Shown piece by piece: positions 51,204-60,364 of a stretch of DNA of 64,000 bases. The DNA is taken from positions 1,110,528-1,174,527 of the forward strand of contig NZ_JAEVYN010000002.1 of assembly GCF_016807185.1 (NCBI RefSeq), in the 5' to 3' direction. The notes under the pieces are model-generated. The model saw only the letters and a program-made list of their open reading frames with translations, was not told the origin of the DNA and did no database searches. Position numbers and translations under genes: made by a program. Position 1 is the stretch's first letter, and the number at the start of each line of letters is the position of its first letter. This stretch comes from Leptolyngbya sp. Cla-17 (GTDB taxonomy: Bacteria; Cyanobacteriota; Cyanobacteriia; Leptolyngbyales; Leptolyngbyaceae).

Positions 51204-53168
51204 TTACAGCGCCACTCCCCAAACGCTAAAAATCGCTTTCACACCAGCCGTGAACGTGGGCAAGTATCTTTCGGCAAACTCTGCCAGGGTATTGCTACGT
51301 TGAATAATCGTCGGTAACGCATCCAGGGCATCGCCTGCCTTTTCCAATAGATCTGGGTTCTTTGGATCAGCCCCTAGTTTGCCAATGGTTTCCAAATGCT
51401 TTAAAGCCTTTTGCTGATCCGCTTCACTCAATCCAGAATCCGACTTTTCAATTGCAGTTTTCACTTGCTTCAGCAATTCCGCCAGTTTCAATGCTTGCGG
51501 ATCTTGAGAGTCTGACAGTTGATCGAGGGCGATCTCTAACGTGCCGCTAATATCTCTACCTGCCGCCCCGGTGATGTTCTTCCCGGCAACCCCAGAATTA
51601 TCGCCCCCAGAAATACCACTGGCATCACCGCCAATACTACCAATTTCGACTTTATTCCCTTTGTCAGCCATAGGATCTCCTGAAAAGTGTGAATTGGGTG
51701 CATGAAGCGTTGGACGACTGAACTGCTCAGTTTGATTAAACAAAAATCTCCACATCGAAGGCACCTGCTCACTATAAACGGCAAGTTTGCCTTCAAGGTG
51801 AGACTTTTCTTGTTCAAGGATATTAATCTTCTCTTGCTTGGCGGCTAATTGTTTTTCTAGAGGAGCATAAATGTTCGTGAACTGGCGATGCATCGGTGTT
51901 TTATCAGCATCAGGGTTAGCAACATTAATGCGAAGAAGCTGTGCGCCATTCTCAAAGTTCTGAAGCGAATCAAATGTGAGTCCAGCGGAGCCATGCTTTT
52001 CTAGCAGGTCACGAAGAGCAACGTCGAATGCTTCAGGTTGAATGCCGTTGCGAAACAAAAAGTCGAGGGTTTTGGTGAACTGATGCGCTAACCTTTCAAA
52101 ATCGCCGGGTTGAAAGCTACCGCTGGCAGGTTTGCGTTCTCGCTGTGCGGTTTCCAGGTAGATGTAATCACAGCGGACGTTGGTAAATTGGGTATCGGAA
52201 TTGATGCCCCAATTCTGAATGCAAGCTCCGGTTAAATTTGCTTCCGAAAAATTGGTACGCAGGACTTGAGCATTGGATAGGTCGGCATTGACCAGATTGG
52301 CATGATGCAAATTTGCCCCGTTGAGGTTAGCTGATGCCAGCACGACATCCGTTAAATTTACACCGCGTAAATCCAAATTTGTCAGCGAACCATTGCGATA
52401 GTCTTGCCCACGCCCGTCTCGGTCAGTACATAGCGAAATCACGCTAGCATCTTCAAAATTACGAGGAAAACTACAGCGGAAAAACTTTACGCCCGTCCAG
52501 TTGACCCAATCTAGGGTCGTTTTACCAGAAAAATCGGTTTTGAAAACGATGGCATGGCTGAAATTGGCATAGTCCAGATCTGCTTGGCTAAAGGTCGTGC
52601 CAGTGGCGTTCCGAATCGTTTTCACCACTTCTAAGAAGCTATAAATTGCAAATCCAAACAGAAAAAGGGAGACTAAGCTATATACAACTCCTTCCAGAAG
52701 TGCTCCACGACTAAACGCCGTGATCGCTCTGTTAGCGCCAGCGACAGAGCCAGCGACAGAGCCAGCGCCAATGAAAGCGAAAGCGACAGCGCCAGCGACA
52801 GCGCCAGCGCCAGCGACAGCGACAGCGACAGCGACAGCGAAAGCGCCAGCGACAGCGACAGCGAAAGCGACAGCGACAGCGACAGCGAAAGCGCCAGCGA
52901 CAGCGACAGCGCCAGCGAAAGCGACAGCGAAAGCGCCAGCGAAAGCGAAAGCGAAAGCGAAAGCGCCAGCGAAAGCGAAAGCGACGTGCGTGATAATTTG
53001 CTTACGGCTTTGTCCGGTTCTACAACCTTGAAAGTTAGCTCTCGTGAGGATTGCGCCCGTAAAATTGCATCCACGCAGGTCGGAGTCGCTGAAATCGGCA
53101 TCGGTTAAGTCTTGATTTTTAAAGGATCGGTTTCGCAGGTCTTGGTGGCTGTAGTCCCGGTGGGGCAT
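51204..53168 (-). CDS. pentapeptide-repeat membrane protein with microsatellite-encoded segment
   Basis: 654 residues. Order: pentapeptide repeats (about 8-50, e.g. LTDADFSDSDLRGCNFTGA); a stretch of alternating Ala with Phe, Val or Gly (about 62-145); a true membrane helix (about 160-182, VVYSLVSLFLFGFAIYSFLE); a second pentapeptide block (about 195-345, NLDLRGVNLTDVVLASANLN); an alpha-helical/coiled-coil part (about 375-475); a Gly/Asp/Ser-rich run (about 499-545, IGGDASGISGGDNSGVAGKN); and a helical tail. The rich Gly run and pentapeptides resemble cyanobacterial signalling or conflict-type proteins, but I cannot name a function. The Ala-alternating segment comes from a hexanucleotide repeat. 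Confidence 0.8.
   Translation of the reverse strand: MPHRDYSHQDLRNRSFKNQDLTDADFSDSDLRGCNFTGAILTRANFQGCRTGQSRKQIITHVAFAFAGAFAFAFAFAGAFAVAFAGAVAVAGAFAVAVAVAFAVAVAGAFAVAVAVAVAGAGAVAGAVAFAFIGAGSVAGSVAGANRAITAFSRGALLEGVVYSLVSLFLFGFAIYSFLEVVKTIRNATGTTFSQADLDYANFSHAIVFKTDFSGKTTLDWVNWTGVKFFRCSFPRNFEDASVISLCTDRDGRGQDYRNGSLTNLDLRGVNLTDVVLASANLNGANLHHANLVNADLSNAQVLRTNFSEANLTGACIQNWGINSDTQFTNVRCDYIYLETAQRERKPASGSFQPGDFERLAHQFTKTLDFLFRNGIQPEAFDVALRDLLEKHGSAGLTFDSLQNFENGAQLLRINVANPDADKTPMHRQFTNIYAPLEKQLAAKQEKINILEQEKSHLEGKLAVYSEQVPSMWRFLFNQTEQFSRPTLHAPNSHFSGDPMADKGNKVEIGSIGGDASGISGGDNSGVAGKNITGAAGRDISGTLEIALDQLSDSQDPQALKLAELLKQVKTAIEKSDSGLSEADQQKALKHLETIGKLGADPKNPDLLEKAGDALDALPTIIQRSNTLAEFAERYLPTFTAGVKAIFSVWGVAL
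52734..52985 (-). repeat. coding hexanucleotide microsatellite (GCT NNC)n
   Basis: About 40 units of six bases; on the coding strand each is GCT followed by TTC, GTC or GGC (Ala then Phe, Val or Gly). On the plus strand this appears as GCGAAA, GCGACA and GCGCCA. Because units are six bases, gain or loss keeps the frame. All three frames on the minus strand stay open, as expected from the simple pattern. Confidence 0.9.
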
Positions 53169-53283
53169 GGGGTGAATCAGTGGATGGCGTTGCGTCCATT
53201 ATTGCCTGGTCAAAGGGTTTCGTCATCCTGGGTGGATTCGGTTAGGAAGTTAAACTAGTTAATAGATCTGTTGCGGTAGCTTT

Positions 53284-53478
53284 ATGACGATTAAAGAGCA
53301 GCTTATTCAAGAACTGGAGCAACTGCCGGAGGCGCAGCTAGAGGCGGTGTTGGCGCTGGTGCGTTCCCTTAAAGCTAAACCCGATCAAGATTCTGACCAT
53401 AACAGTAGAGTCTGGCAGGCGTATCTTGCTTCTGAGCAGCAATATGAGGAGGTTTATCGTCGTCTTGCCAACTCCTGA
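53284..53478 (+). CDS. antitoxin-like small protein of a Doc pair
   Basis: 64 residues: MTIKEQLIQELEQLPEAQLE, then VRSLKAKPDQ and a C-terminal acidic/Gln part (SEQQYEEVYRRLANS). This is the style of small cyanobacterial antitoxins with an EAVL/LVRSL helix. It ends 14 bases after the first plausible start of the Doc frame, so the two overlap as toxin-antitoxin pairs do. The antitoxin would neutralise Doc by covering its site. Confidence 0.65.
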   Translation: MTIKEQLIQELEQLPEAQLEAVLALVRSLKAKPDQDSDHNSRVWQAYLASEQQYEEVYRRLANS

Positions 53479-53858
53479 TTTTTTGACTAAAGAGAATGTT
53501 GTGAAACTACACAATCGACAAATTGAGCGATTTGGTGGAACCTCTGGAGTCAGGGATGAGGGCTTACTAGAATCTGCCTTGGCGCAGCCGCAAGTCACGT
53601 TTGACGAGCATATTTCTACACTCCACTATTTACGAGCAAGCAGCAGCTTATCTGTATCACTTGGCAAAGAATCATCCGTTTATCGACGGTAATAAACGAA
53701 CAGCATTTGCCACGATGGATACTTTTTTACGGGTTAACGGCTACAGATTAACGCTAACGAATGAAGACTCCTACGCGCTGGTTTTGCAAGCTGTCACCGA
53801 TCTAATAGATAAGTCGGCGATCGCGGCTCTACTTGAGCAATCCATAACCATCCAGTAG
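53465..53858 (+). pseudogene. Doc-like Fic-domain toxin, frameshifted
   Basis: The N-terminal part in one frame (PDFLTKENVVKLHNRQIERF, GGTSGVRDEGLLESALAQPQ) and the C-terminal part in another (FLHSTIYEQAAAYLYHLAKN, HPFIDGNKRTAFATMDTFL). The Fic motif HPFIDGNKRTAF, needed for phosphorylating elongation factor EF-Tu, is intact. Deleting one T in the run at 53613-53615 rejoins the frames as VTFDEHILHSTIYEQAA. The toxin is thus inactive by a single-base insertion, unless this is a sequence error. Confidence 0.75.
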
Positions 53859-53972
53859 AAAGAAATCACTCTGAGCGATCGCTGAGTCGAATATTCAGGG
53901 TTACTGGAAAGACATTGGTAGAATAGAGCGGTCTTAAGACGCAATGCCTATCTATTTTCTGTTGGAGTGCCC

Positions 53973-56318
53973 ATGTCTGTTTCCTCTGCCCCTTTTACTG
54001 CTGACGAAATTGCTGCTGAGGGCATTAAGCCAGAGGAATATGCCGACATTGTGCAACGGCTGGGGCGACATCCCAACAAGGCAGAACTGGGCATGTTTGG
54101 CGTGATGTGGTCGGAACATTGCTGCTACAAAAACTCGCGCCCGTTGCTGAAGCAGTTTCCCACCCAAGGCGATCGCGTTTTGGTGGGTCCTGGTGAAAAT
54201 GCAGGCGTAGTGGATCTGGGCAACGGCTTGCATCTCGCCTTCAAAATTGAGTCACATAATCATCCCTCTGCTGTGGAGCCGTTTCAAGGCGCAGCAACTG
54301 GAGTGGGCGGCATTTTGCGAGATATTTTCACTATGGGCGCTCGACCGATCGCCATCCTTAACTCACTTCGATTTGGTTCCTTGGATGATGCCCGGACGCG
54401 GCGGCTATTTAGCGGGGTCGTCGCCGGAATTTCTCACTATGGCAATTGCGTTGGGGTGCCTACGGTGGGCGGTGAAGTCTATTTTGATCCAGCGTATTCT
54501 GGCAATCCTCTGGTCAATGCGATGGCACTCGGCTTAATGGAAACAGACGAAATTGTTAAATCGGGGGCGAAAGGGATTGGCAATCCAGTGCTGTATGTCG
54601 GGTCTACCACGGGACGCGATGGCATGGGTGGAGCCAGCTTTGCCAGTGCCGAATTGAGTGATGCCTCCATGGACGATCGCCCTGCGGTGCAAGTCGGCGA
54701 CCCTTTTCTAGAAAAATCCTTGATCGAAGCCTGTCTAGAAGCCTTCAAAACAGGAGCCGTGGTCGCAGCACAGGATATGGGCGCAGCGGGCATCACCTGT
54801 TCCACGTCAGAAATGGCAGCGAAAGGCGGCGTGGGCATTGAACTAGATCTCGATAAAATCCCCGTGCGCGAGACAGGCATGGTGCCTTACGAATATCTCC
54901 TTTCCGAATCGCAAGAACGAATGCTGTTTGTAGCAGAAAAAGGACGAGAGCAAGAACTGATTGATATTTTTGAGCGTTGGGGGCTTCATGCCGTTGTGGC
55001 GGGCAGCGTGATTGCTGAACCCATCGTGCGGATTTTGTTTCAAGGAGCGATCGCCGCTGAAATTCCGGCAACTGCCCTGGCAGATAACACGCCAATCTAC
55101 CATCGAGAACTGCTAAGTGAACCACCCGACTATGCTCAAAAAGCGTGGGCGTGGACTCCAGAGAGCTTACCAAACTGCACCTCCACAGGCATTGAAGCCC
55201 AAGGGAAATTCCTCACTTGGAACGACGTTCTACTCCAACTGCTGGCAACTCCCTCGATCGCTTCAAAACAGTGGGTCTATCGCCAATACGACCACCAAGT
55301 TCAAAACAACACCGTGATCATGCCCGGTGGAGCCGATGCCGCCGTCATCCGCATTCGCCCCGTTGAATCAGATTCCTTACCTAGCACTGGGCACCCCGCA
55401 GTTGGAGTCGCGGCCACCGTCGATTGCAACGCCCGCTACGTCTATTTGCATCCCTATGAAGGAGCTAAAGCTGCGGTTGCTGAAGCCGCACGAAACCTAA
55501 GCTGCGTGGGTGCAGAACCTTTAGCCGTGACGGATAATCTCAATTTTGGCAGTCCTGAAAACGCGATCGGTTACTGGCAGCTATCAGAAGCCTGTCGGGG
55601 GCTGTCGGAAGCTTGTACTGCTTTCAGCACACCGGTTACGGGGGGCAACGTCTCGCTCTATAACGAAACCTTAGATGCTGACGGCAAGCCCCAATCCATC
55701 TATCCAACCCCGGTTGTTGGCATGGTGGGACTGATTCCCGACCTCACTAAAATTTGTGGGCAAGGATGGCAAGCAGAAGATGACTTAATTTATCTACTGG
55801 GTACACCTTTGGATGCCGAACCATCTGCCGTTGTCACGCTAGGCGGCTCAGACTATCTAGCAGCAATTCAGGGTGTGGTTGCGGGACAGCCTCCCGTGGT
55901 TGATTTTGAATTGGAGCGCAGAGTCCAAGCTGTTTGCCGGGAAGGGATTCGTCAGGGTTGGATTCGGTCTGCCCATGATTCCGCAGAAGGTGGCGTTGCG
56001 ATCGCGATCGCTGAGTGCTGCATCAGCGGCAATCTAGGAGCGACTCTAACTTTTCCCACCTCTGCTAATCGTTTGGATCACCTGTTATTTGCCGAGGGCG
56101 GCGCACGGATTATTGTGTCTGTGGCGCAATCGCATCAATCCCAATTGGAAACCTATCTGCAAACGCACTTAAATACTGCATGGCAAGCGTTGGGAGTGGT
56201 GAGTAGTGATAGCGCTGGTTTAAGCATCACCTGTACCAATCATCCTGTGATTACAGTGGGGATAAACACCCTCAGCGATCGCTGGAAGGGCGCGATCGAG
56301 GCCTACTTAGCGGACTGA
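53973..56318 (+). CDS. purL: phosphoribosylformylglycinamidine synthase subunit PurL
   Basis: 781 residues from ATG 53973 (GGAG five bases upstream; an upstream GTG at 53967 is less likely). It is the small-type PurL, which works with PurS and PurQ. Characteristic parts are MFGVMWSEHCCYKNSRPLLK, SHNHPSAVEPFQGAATGVGG, and EGGVAIAIAECC near the end. It catalyses the fourth step of purine synthesis. purF follows 164 bases later. Confidence 0.96.
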   Translation: MSVSSAPFTADEIAAEGIKPEEYADIVQRLGRHPNKAELGMFGVMWSEHCCYKNSRPLLKQFPTQGDRVLVGPGENAGVVDLGNGLHLAFKIESHNHPSAVEPFQGAATGVGGILRDIFTMGARPIAILNSLRFGSLDDARTRRLFSGVVAGISHYGNCVGVPTVGGEVYFDPAYSGNPLVNAMALGLMETDEIVKSGAKGIGNPVLYVGSTTGRDGMGGASFASAELSDASMDDRPAVQVGDPFLEKSLIEACLEAFKTGAVVAAQDMGAAGITCSTSEMAAKGGVGIELDLDKIPVRETGMVPYEYLLSESQERMLFVAEKGREQELIDIFERWGLHAVVAGSVIAEPIVRILFQGAIAAEIPATALADNTPIYHRELLSEPPDYAQKAWAWTPESLPNCTSTGIEAQGKFLTWNDVLLQLLATPSIASKQWVYRQYDHQVQNNTVIMPGGADAAVIRIRPVESDSLPSTGHPAVGVAATVDCNARYVYLHPYEGAKAAVAEAARNLSCVGAEPLAVTDNLNFGSPENAIGYWQLSEACRGLSEACTAFSTPVTGGNVSLYNETLDADGKPQSIYPTPVVGMVGLIPDLTKICGQGWQAEDDLIYLLGTPLDAEPSAVVTLGGSDYLAAIQGVVAGQPPVVDFELERRVQAVCREGIRQGWIRSAHDSAEGGVAIAIAECCISGNLGATLTFPTSANRLDHLLFAEGGARIIVSVAQSHQSQLETYLQTHLNTAWQALGVVSSDSAGLSITCTNHPVITVGINTLSDRWKGAIEAYLAD

Positions 56319-56482
56319 AATACTCCTAATTTCCTTAAAGCTGATTTAGAGTCAACCCTGCGCCTGTTAGGATGGAATCAAGAGTTAATCAAAATTTAAA
56401 TAACTTTTAAGCTATTTTTTGCCATTGCCATCTATTTCGTCGTTTTTTCTTTTGCTAGCCATCCCTGGAGCAACACTAACGC

Positions 56483-58024
56483 ATGTTACCCAATTCCCTT
56501 TCTCAACCGGGTGCTTCTGCTGAATCTGATGACTTACAGTCTCAGACCGTCTCTTTAGATCATCCTGATAAACCCGAAGAAGCCTGTGGTGTATTTGGAG
56601 TTTATGCACCAGGCGAAGATGTTGCCAAGCTCACTTATTTCGGGTTGTATGCCCTGCAACATCGTGGGCAAGAGTCAGCCGGAATTGCAACTTTTCCTAA
56701 AGATCATCCTCCCTGTCTACACAAGGATATGGGTTTAGTTTCTCAGGTATTTAATGAGACGATTTTAAATACATTGGTGGGAGAATTGGCAGTTGGACAT
56801 ACTCGTTATTCCACCACGGGAACTAGTCGTGTAGTCAATGCCCAACCAGCACTGGTTCCTACTCGTTTGGGGTCTTTGGCTTTGGCACACAATGGCAATT
56901 TAGTAAATACGTCAATTCTGCGGGAAGAGCTGCTGCGAAATCATCACAATCTAATCACCAGCACCGACTCGGAGTTGATTGCTTTTGCGATCGCAGAAGC
57001 CGTAGATAGCGGCAAAAATTGGTTAGAAGCTTCCATTACTGCTTTTAACCGTTGTCAGGGTGCCTTCAGCCTAGTGGTTGGTACTCCCGCTGGCATAATT
57101 GGTGCCCGTGATCCTAATGGTATCCGCCCTTTGGTGATTGGCGCACTGCCTAAAGCCAGCCCTAGCGATCCAACCCGGTATGCACTAGCCTCTGAAACCT
57201 GCGGTTTAGATATTATTGGAGCCGAGTATTTGCGGGATGTAGAACCGGGTGAGATCGTTTGGATCACCGATGAGGGCATAGCATCGTTCCATTGGGTGAC
57301 TAATCCCCAACCCAAACTTTGCATTTTCGAGATGATTTATTTTGCGCGGCCTGATAGTGTGATGCAGAATGAAAGCCTTTATACCTATCGAATGCGAATT
57401 GGGCGCAGGTTAGCTGTAGAGTCTCCTGTTGAAGCTGATTTAGTAATTGCGGTTCCTGATTCAGGCATTCCTGCGGCGATCGGTTTTTCCCAGGCTTCAG
57501 GCATTCCTTATGCCGAAGGATTAATCAAAAATCGGTATGTGGGGCGCACATTCATTCAGCCGACCCAAAGTATGCGTGAAGCAGGTATTCGCATGAAGTT
57601 GAATCCGCTGCGGGATGTTCTTCAAGGAAAGCGCATTGTGATTGTGGATGATTCGATTGTTCGTGGGACCACTAGCCGCAAGATTGTGAAGGCTTTACGA
57701 GATGCAGGTGCTACTGAGGTTCACATGCGCATTTCTTCCCCTCCTGTGACTCATCCTTGTTTTTATGGAATTGATACTGACAGCCAAGATCATTTAATTG
57801 CTGCAACCAAATCTGTAGAGGAGATTGCCGCACAAATTGAGGTAGACTCCCTCAGCTATCTCAGTTGGGCAGGGATGCTAGAAGAAACGCGCGACGATCC
57901 ATCCAATTTTTGTTCAGCTTGCTTTACGGGACAATACCCTGTTCCCGTCCCTGAACCCCTCAAAAGCGCTAAGCTTCTTCTAGAAAAAAAACCTGCTTCT
58001 CTGGAAGCGATCGCTTCTGTGTAG
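56483..58024 (+). CDS. purF: amidophosphoribosyltransferase
   Basis: 513 residues. The first 36 or so residues precede the nucleophile: PEEACGVFGVYAPGED, where Cys is exposed after processing. The glutaminase half is followed by the phosphoribosyltransferase half with the PRPP motif VIVDDSIVRGTTSRKIVKAL. The cysteines near the end (FCSACFTGQYPV) fit the Fe-S cluster type of B. subtilis PurF. It commits PRPP to purine synthesis. Possibly co-transcribed with purL. Confidence 0.96.
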   Translation: MLPNSLSQPGASAESDDLQSQTVSLDHPDKPEEACGVFGVYAPGEDVAKLTYFGLYALQHRGQESAGIATFPKDHPPCLHKDMGLVSQVFNETILNTLVGELAVGHTRYSTTGTSRVVNAQPALVPTRLGSLALAHNGNLVNTSILREELLRNHHNLITSTDSELIAFAIAEAVDSGKNWLEASITAFNRCQGAFSLVVGTPAGIIGARDPNGIRPLVIGALPKASPSDPTRYALASETCGLDIIGAEYLRDVEPGEIVWITDEGIASFHWVTNPQPKLCIFEMIYFARPDSVMQNESLYTYRMRIGRRLAVESPVEADLVIAVPDSGIPAAIGFSQASGIPYAEGLIKNRYVGRTFIQPTQSMREAGIRMKLNPLRDVLQGKRIVIVDDSIVRGTTSRKIVKALRDAGATEVHMRISSPPVTHPCFYGIDTDSQDHLIAATKSVEEIAAQIEVDSLSYLSWAGMLEETRDDPSNFCSACFTGQYPVPVPEPLKSAKLLLEKKPASLEAIASV

Positions 58025-58063
58025 GAAAAGGCTTGTGAGGGCTTCTCTTGAAGGCGCAAAACT

Positions 58064-58261
58064 TCACTCGATGTTGGCCACTCGAAAGCCCATTTCACAT
58101 TCAAACTGTTTAGGATTCTGCTGATTAATTTGATTTAGCGCTCGCCCACATCGCAGTTTCCCGCTTGACCATCGTGGTTGCCCACTCTGATCTGCCATTA
58201 AACAAGATTGGCATACCTGCTTGGGAGAAATTAGCTGATTATCCATCAGGATGACAAGCAC
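58064..58261 (-). CDS. small Cys-containing protein, conserved-looking
   Basis: 65 residues from GTG 58261 with GGAGG five bases upstream (ATG at 58246 gives 60). The core is SPKQVCQSCLMADQSGQPRW, then SGKLRCGRAL and PKQFECEMGFRVANIE: four cysteines in a CxxC...C...C pattern that could bind zinc. It is convergent with purF. I recognise the pattern as typical of a small cyanobacterial family without a known function. Confidence 0.6.
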   Translation of the reverse strand: MLVILMDNQLISPKQVCQSCLMADQSGQPRWSSGKLRCGRALNQINQQNPKQFECEMGFRVANIE

Positions 58262-58579
58262 ATTGACCTCCAACGAAGTCGTGGTTCTCTAATTTCATTT
58301 TAGGTTAAGACTTTGAGTATGATGTGTCATAGATTACAGAGCTTAATACGTCTACGTCGCTATTTTGGTCAGGATTTAAATGGAACTCAAGATTGAAGAG
58401 TTTCTTGCAGCCTTGCTGGTGGCTTAGCTGGATTGGTTAAGTAAGGGAAATGGAGTGTATGATGAATCTCTCTGTAAGCTCTTCAAGCAACGTATTCCTG
58501 TGTTGTTCCGAGCCAAACTATGCCTGAGATTCCTTTAAACGGATGTCTGTTGTTTTGAAATTTTTGCTTAGGGGTTTGT
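58262..58579. other. spacer between the Cys-rich gene and glyA
   Basis: About 320 bases. A short frame from 58380 (MELKIEEFLAALLVA) is closed by TAG and runs on in the same frame as LDWLSKGNGVYDESLCKLFK to TAA 58538; it may be a decayed small gene but this is weak. No clear riboswitch or terminator. Confidence 0.35.
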
Positions 58580-59863
58580 GTGACTAACAATAATTTAGAT
58601 TTTCTTGCCAAAACAGATCCAGCGATCGCCGCTATCATTGACCGCGAATTGAACCGCCAGCGCGATCATCTAGAAATGATTGCTAGCGAAAACTTTACCT
58701 CAGCAGCCGTGATGGCTGCTCAAGGATCTGTTTTAACCAATAAATATGCTGAAGGATTGCCTGGCAAGCGCTACTACGGTGGCTGTGAGTTTATTGATGA
58801 GGCAGAACAATTAGCGATCAATCGCGCTAAACAATTGTTTGGTGCCGCTCATGCTAACGTGCAGCCTCACTCTGGTGCTCAGGCGAACTTTGCTGTTTTT
58901 CTAAGCTTGCTGCAACCGGGTGACACCATCATGGGGATGGATTTAGCCCACGGTGGACATTTGACCCACGGTTCACCTGTGAATGTATCTGGCAAATGGT
59001 TTAAGGTGCAGCACTATGGGGTTAGCGCTGAAACTGAGCAGTTGGACTATGATCAAATCCGTGATCTTGCCCTGCAACATCGTCCTAAGCTGTTGATTTG
59101 CGGCTATTCAGCATACTCACGGATCATTCACTTTGATAAGTTTCGAGCGATCGCTGACGAAGTAGGAGCTTATCTTCTGGCGGATATTGCTCATATCGCC
59201 GGATTGGTTGCCAGTGGCCATCATCCTAGCCCGATTCCTCACTGTGATGTTGTCACCACCACCACCCATAAAACTTTACGCGGTCCACGCGGAGGCTTAA
59301 TCCTCACTCGCGATGCAGAATTAGGTAAAAAGCTAGACAAAGCGGTATTCCCTGGCTCCCAAGGCGGTCCTCTAGAACATGTAATTGCTGCAAAAGCCAT
59401 TGCCTTTGGGGAAGCCCTCAAACCAGAATTCAAGGTTTATTCTGGCCAGGTGATTGAAAATGCGCGTGCTTTGGCGGGTCAGCTTCAGGCTCGTGGACTG
59501 AAAATGGTTTCGGGTGGCACAGATAACCACCTGATGTTGGTCGATCTACGATCCATCGGCATAACGGGCAAACTAGCCGATCAGTTGGTTAGTGGTGTAA
59601 ATATTACTGCCAACAAAAATACAGTTCCTTTCGATCCAGAATCGCCTTTCGTTACGAGCGGTTTGCGGTTAGGTTCGCCTGCAATGACCACACGCGGGAT
59701 GGGCACCTCTGAATTTGTTGAAATCGGGAACATCATCAGCGATCGCCTGCTGAACCCAGATGATGAAGCAATAGCAGAAGCTTGCCGCGATCGCGTTGCA
59801 ACTCTCTGCGATCGCTTCCCTTTATATCCTCACCTTAAAGTGCCTGTTCCTGCCTTCGTTTGA
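58580..59863 (+). CDS. glyA: serine hydroxymethyltransferase
   Basis: 427 residues, full length. The PLP lysine lies in VVTTTTHKTLRGPRGGLILT; other marks are HLEMIASENFTSAAVM and KYAEGLPGKRYYGGCEFID. It interconverts serine and glycine with tetrahydrofolate; in cyanobacteria it also handles photorespiratory glycine. The start is GTG 58580. A MITE copy lies downstream. Confidence 0.96.
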   Translation: MTNNNLDFLAKTDPAIAAIIDRELNRQRDHLEMIASENFTSAAVMAAQGSVLTNKYAEGLPGKRYYGGCEFIDEAEQLAINRAKQLFGAAHANVQPHSGAQANFAVFLSLLQPGDTIMGMDLAHGGHLTHGSPVNVSGKWFKVQHYGVSAETEQLDYDQIRDLALQHRPKLLICGYSAYSRIIHFDKFRAIADEVGAYLLADIAHIAGLVASGHHPSPIPHCDVVTTTTHKTLRGPRGGLILTRDAELGKKLDKAVFPGSQGGPLEHVIAAKAIAFGEALKPEFKVYSGQVIENARALAGQLQARGLKMVSGGTDNHLMLVDLRSIGITGKLADQLVSGVNITANKNTVPFDPESPFVTSGLRLGSPAMTTRGMGTSEFVEIGNIISDRLLNPDDEAIAEACRDRVATLCDRFPLYPHLKVPVPAFV

Positions 59864-59899
59864 GCGATCACATAGGCTGTGAAGCAATTTCTAAACACC

Positions 59900-59995
59900 T
59901 ATAGCGGTTCTCTGTCGGATGAGGTGCAGTTGGGACAAAGCGGGGAAGGGATTTGAGGCTCTAGTTTGCACCTCACGGGAGCCGGAAACGCTATA
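59900..59995 (+). mobile_element. 96-bp MITE, copy 2 (between glyA and the WecA-type gene)
   Basis: Same length and ends as the copy at 7909-8004: TATAGCGGTTCTCTGTCGGA, inner GATGAGGTGC / GCACCTCA, and GCCGGAAACGCTATA. The middle 40 bases differ considerably between the two copies while the ends agree, with compensating changes in the inner pair (GGTAC/GTACC versus GGTGC/GCACC), as expected of a folded stem. It lies 37 bases after the glyA stop. Confidence 0.82.
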
Positions 59996-60364
59996 TTCTC
60001 TTGTTTCGACACAGAGATGCACTGTGATTTGCCCTCTGTGTCGAATTTGATGTTGAACATAGCTCTTTATAATCACTTGAAAGTCAAACTTAAATGAATT
60101 AGTAAAGTGCTGAGAACAGAAGTCTAAAGTTTGCTCTTGCTTTGCACCATGCTGCGTTCAAAAGTCTTTAGTGTGTGGTTGTCATAGATTGAAAATGTTC
60201 CAATAGGTAGGGGACAATGGCTTAAAACGTTTTTTTAGCTGGGGTCGTCAACTTTGGCATCCAAAGAAATACGGGAAAAGATAGATTAATTGACAATTCT
60301 TTGCTGACTATTCTCTGAAATGCAGTAGACTCTTCCTGTCAGTCTTCCTCGGCATATCTCTCAG
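59996..60364. other. intergenic region upstream of the WecA-type gene
   Basis: About 370 bases between the MITE and the transferase gene. I see no gene or RNA; promoter elements for the downstream gene probably lie here. Confidence 0.35.

Noticed and set aside
52734..52985. CRISPR array
   Set aside because: The repeat unit is six bases with no unique spacers; it is a coding microsatellite.
52673..53101. Ser-Leu-rich open frame opposite phase within the pentapeptide gene, and the Lys-Ala-Thr-Pro frame on the plus strand (52720-53031)
   Set aside because: Both are produced automatically by the hexanucleotide array, which leaves several frames open; only the frame with pentapeptide domains on both sides is credible.
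58380..58538. Short frame MELKIEEFLAALLVA closed by TAG and continuing in the same frame
   Set aside because: Too short and without homology or good initiation signals; mentioned only as a possible decayed gene.
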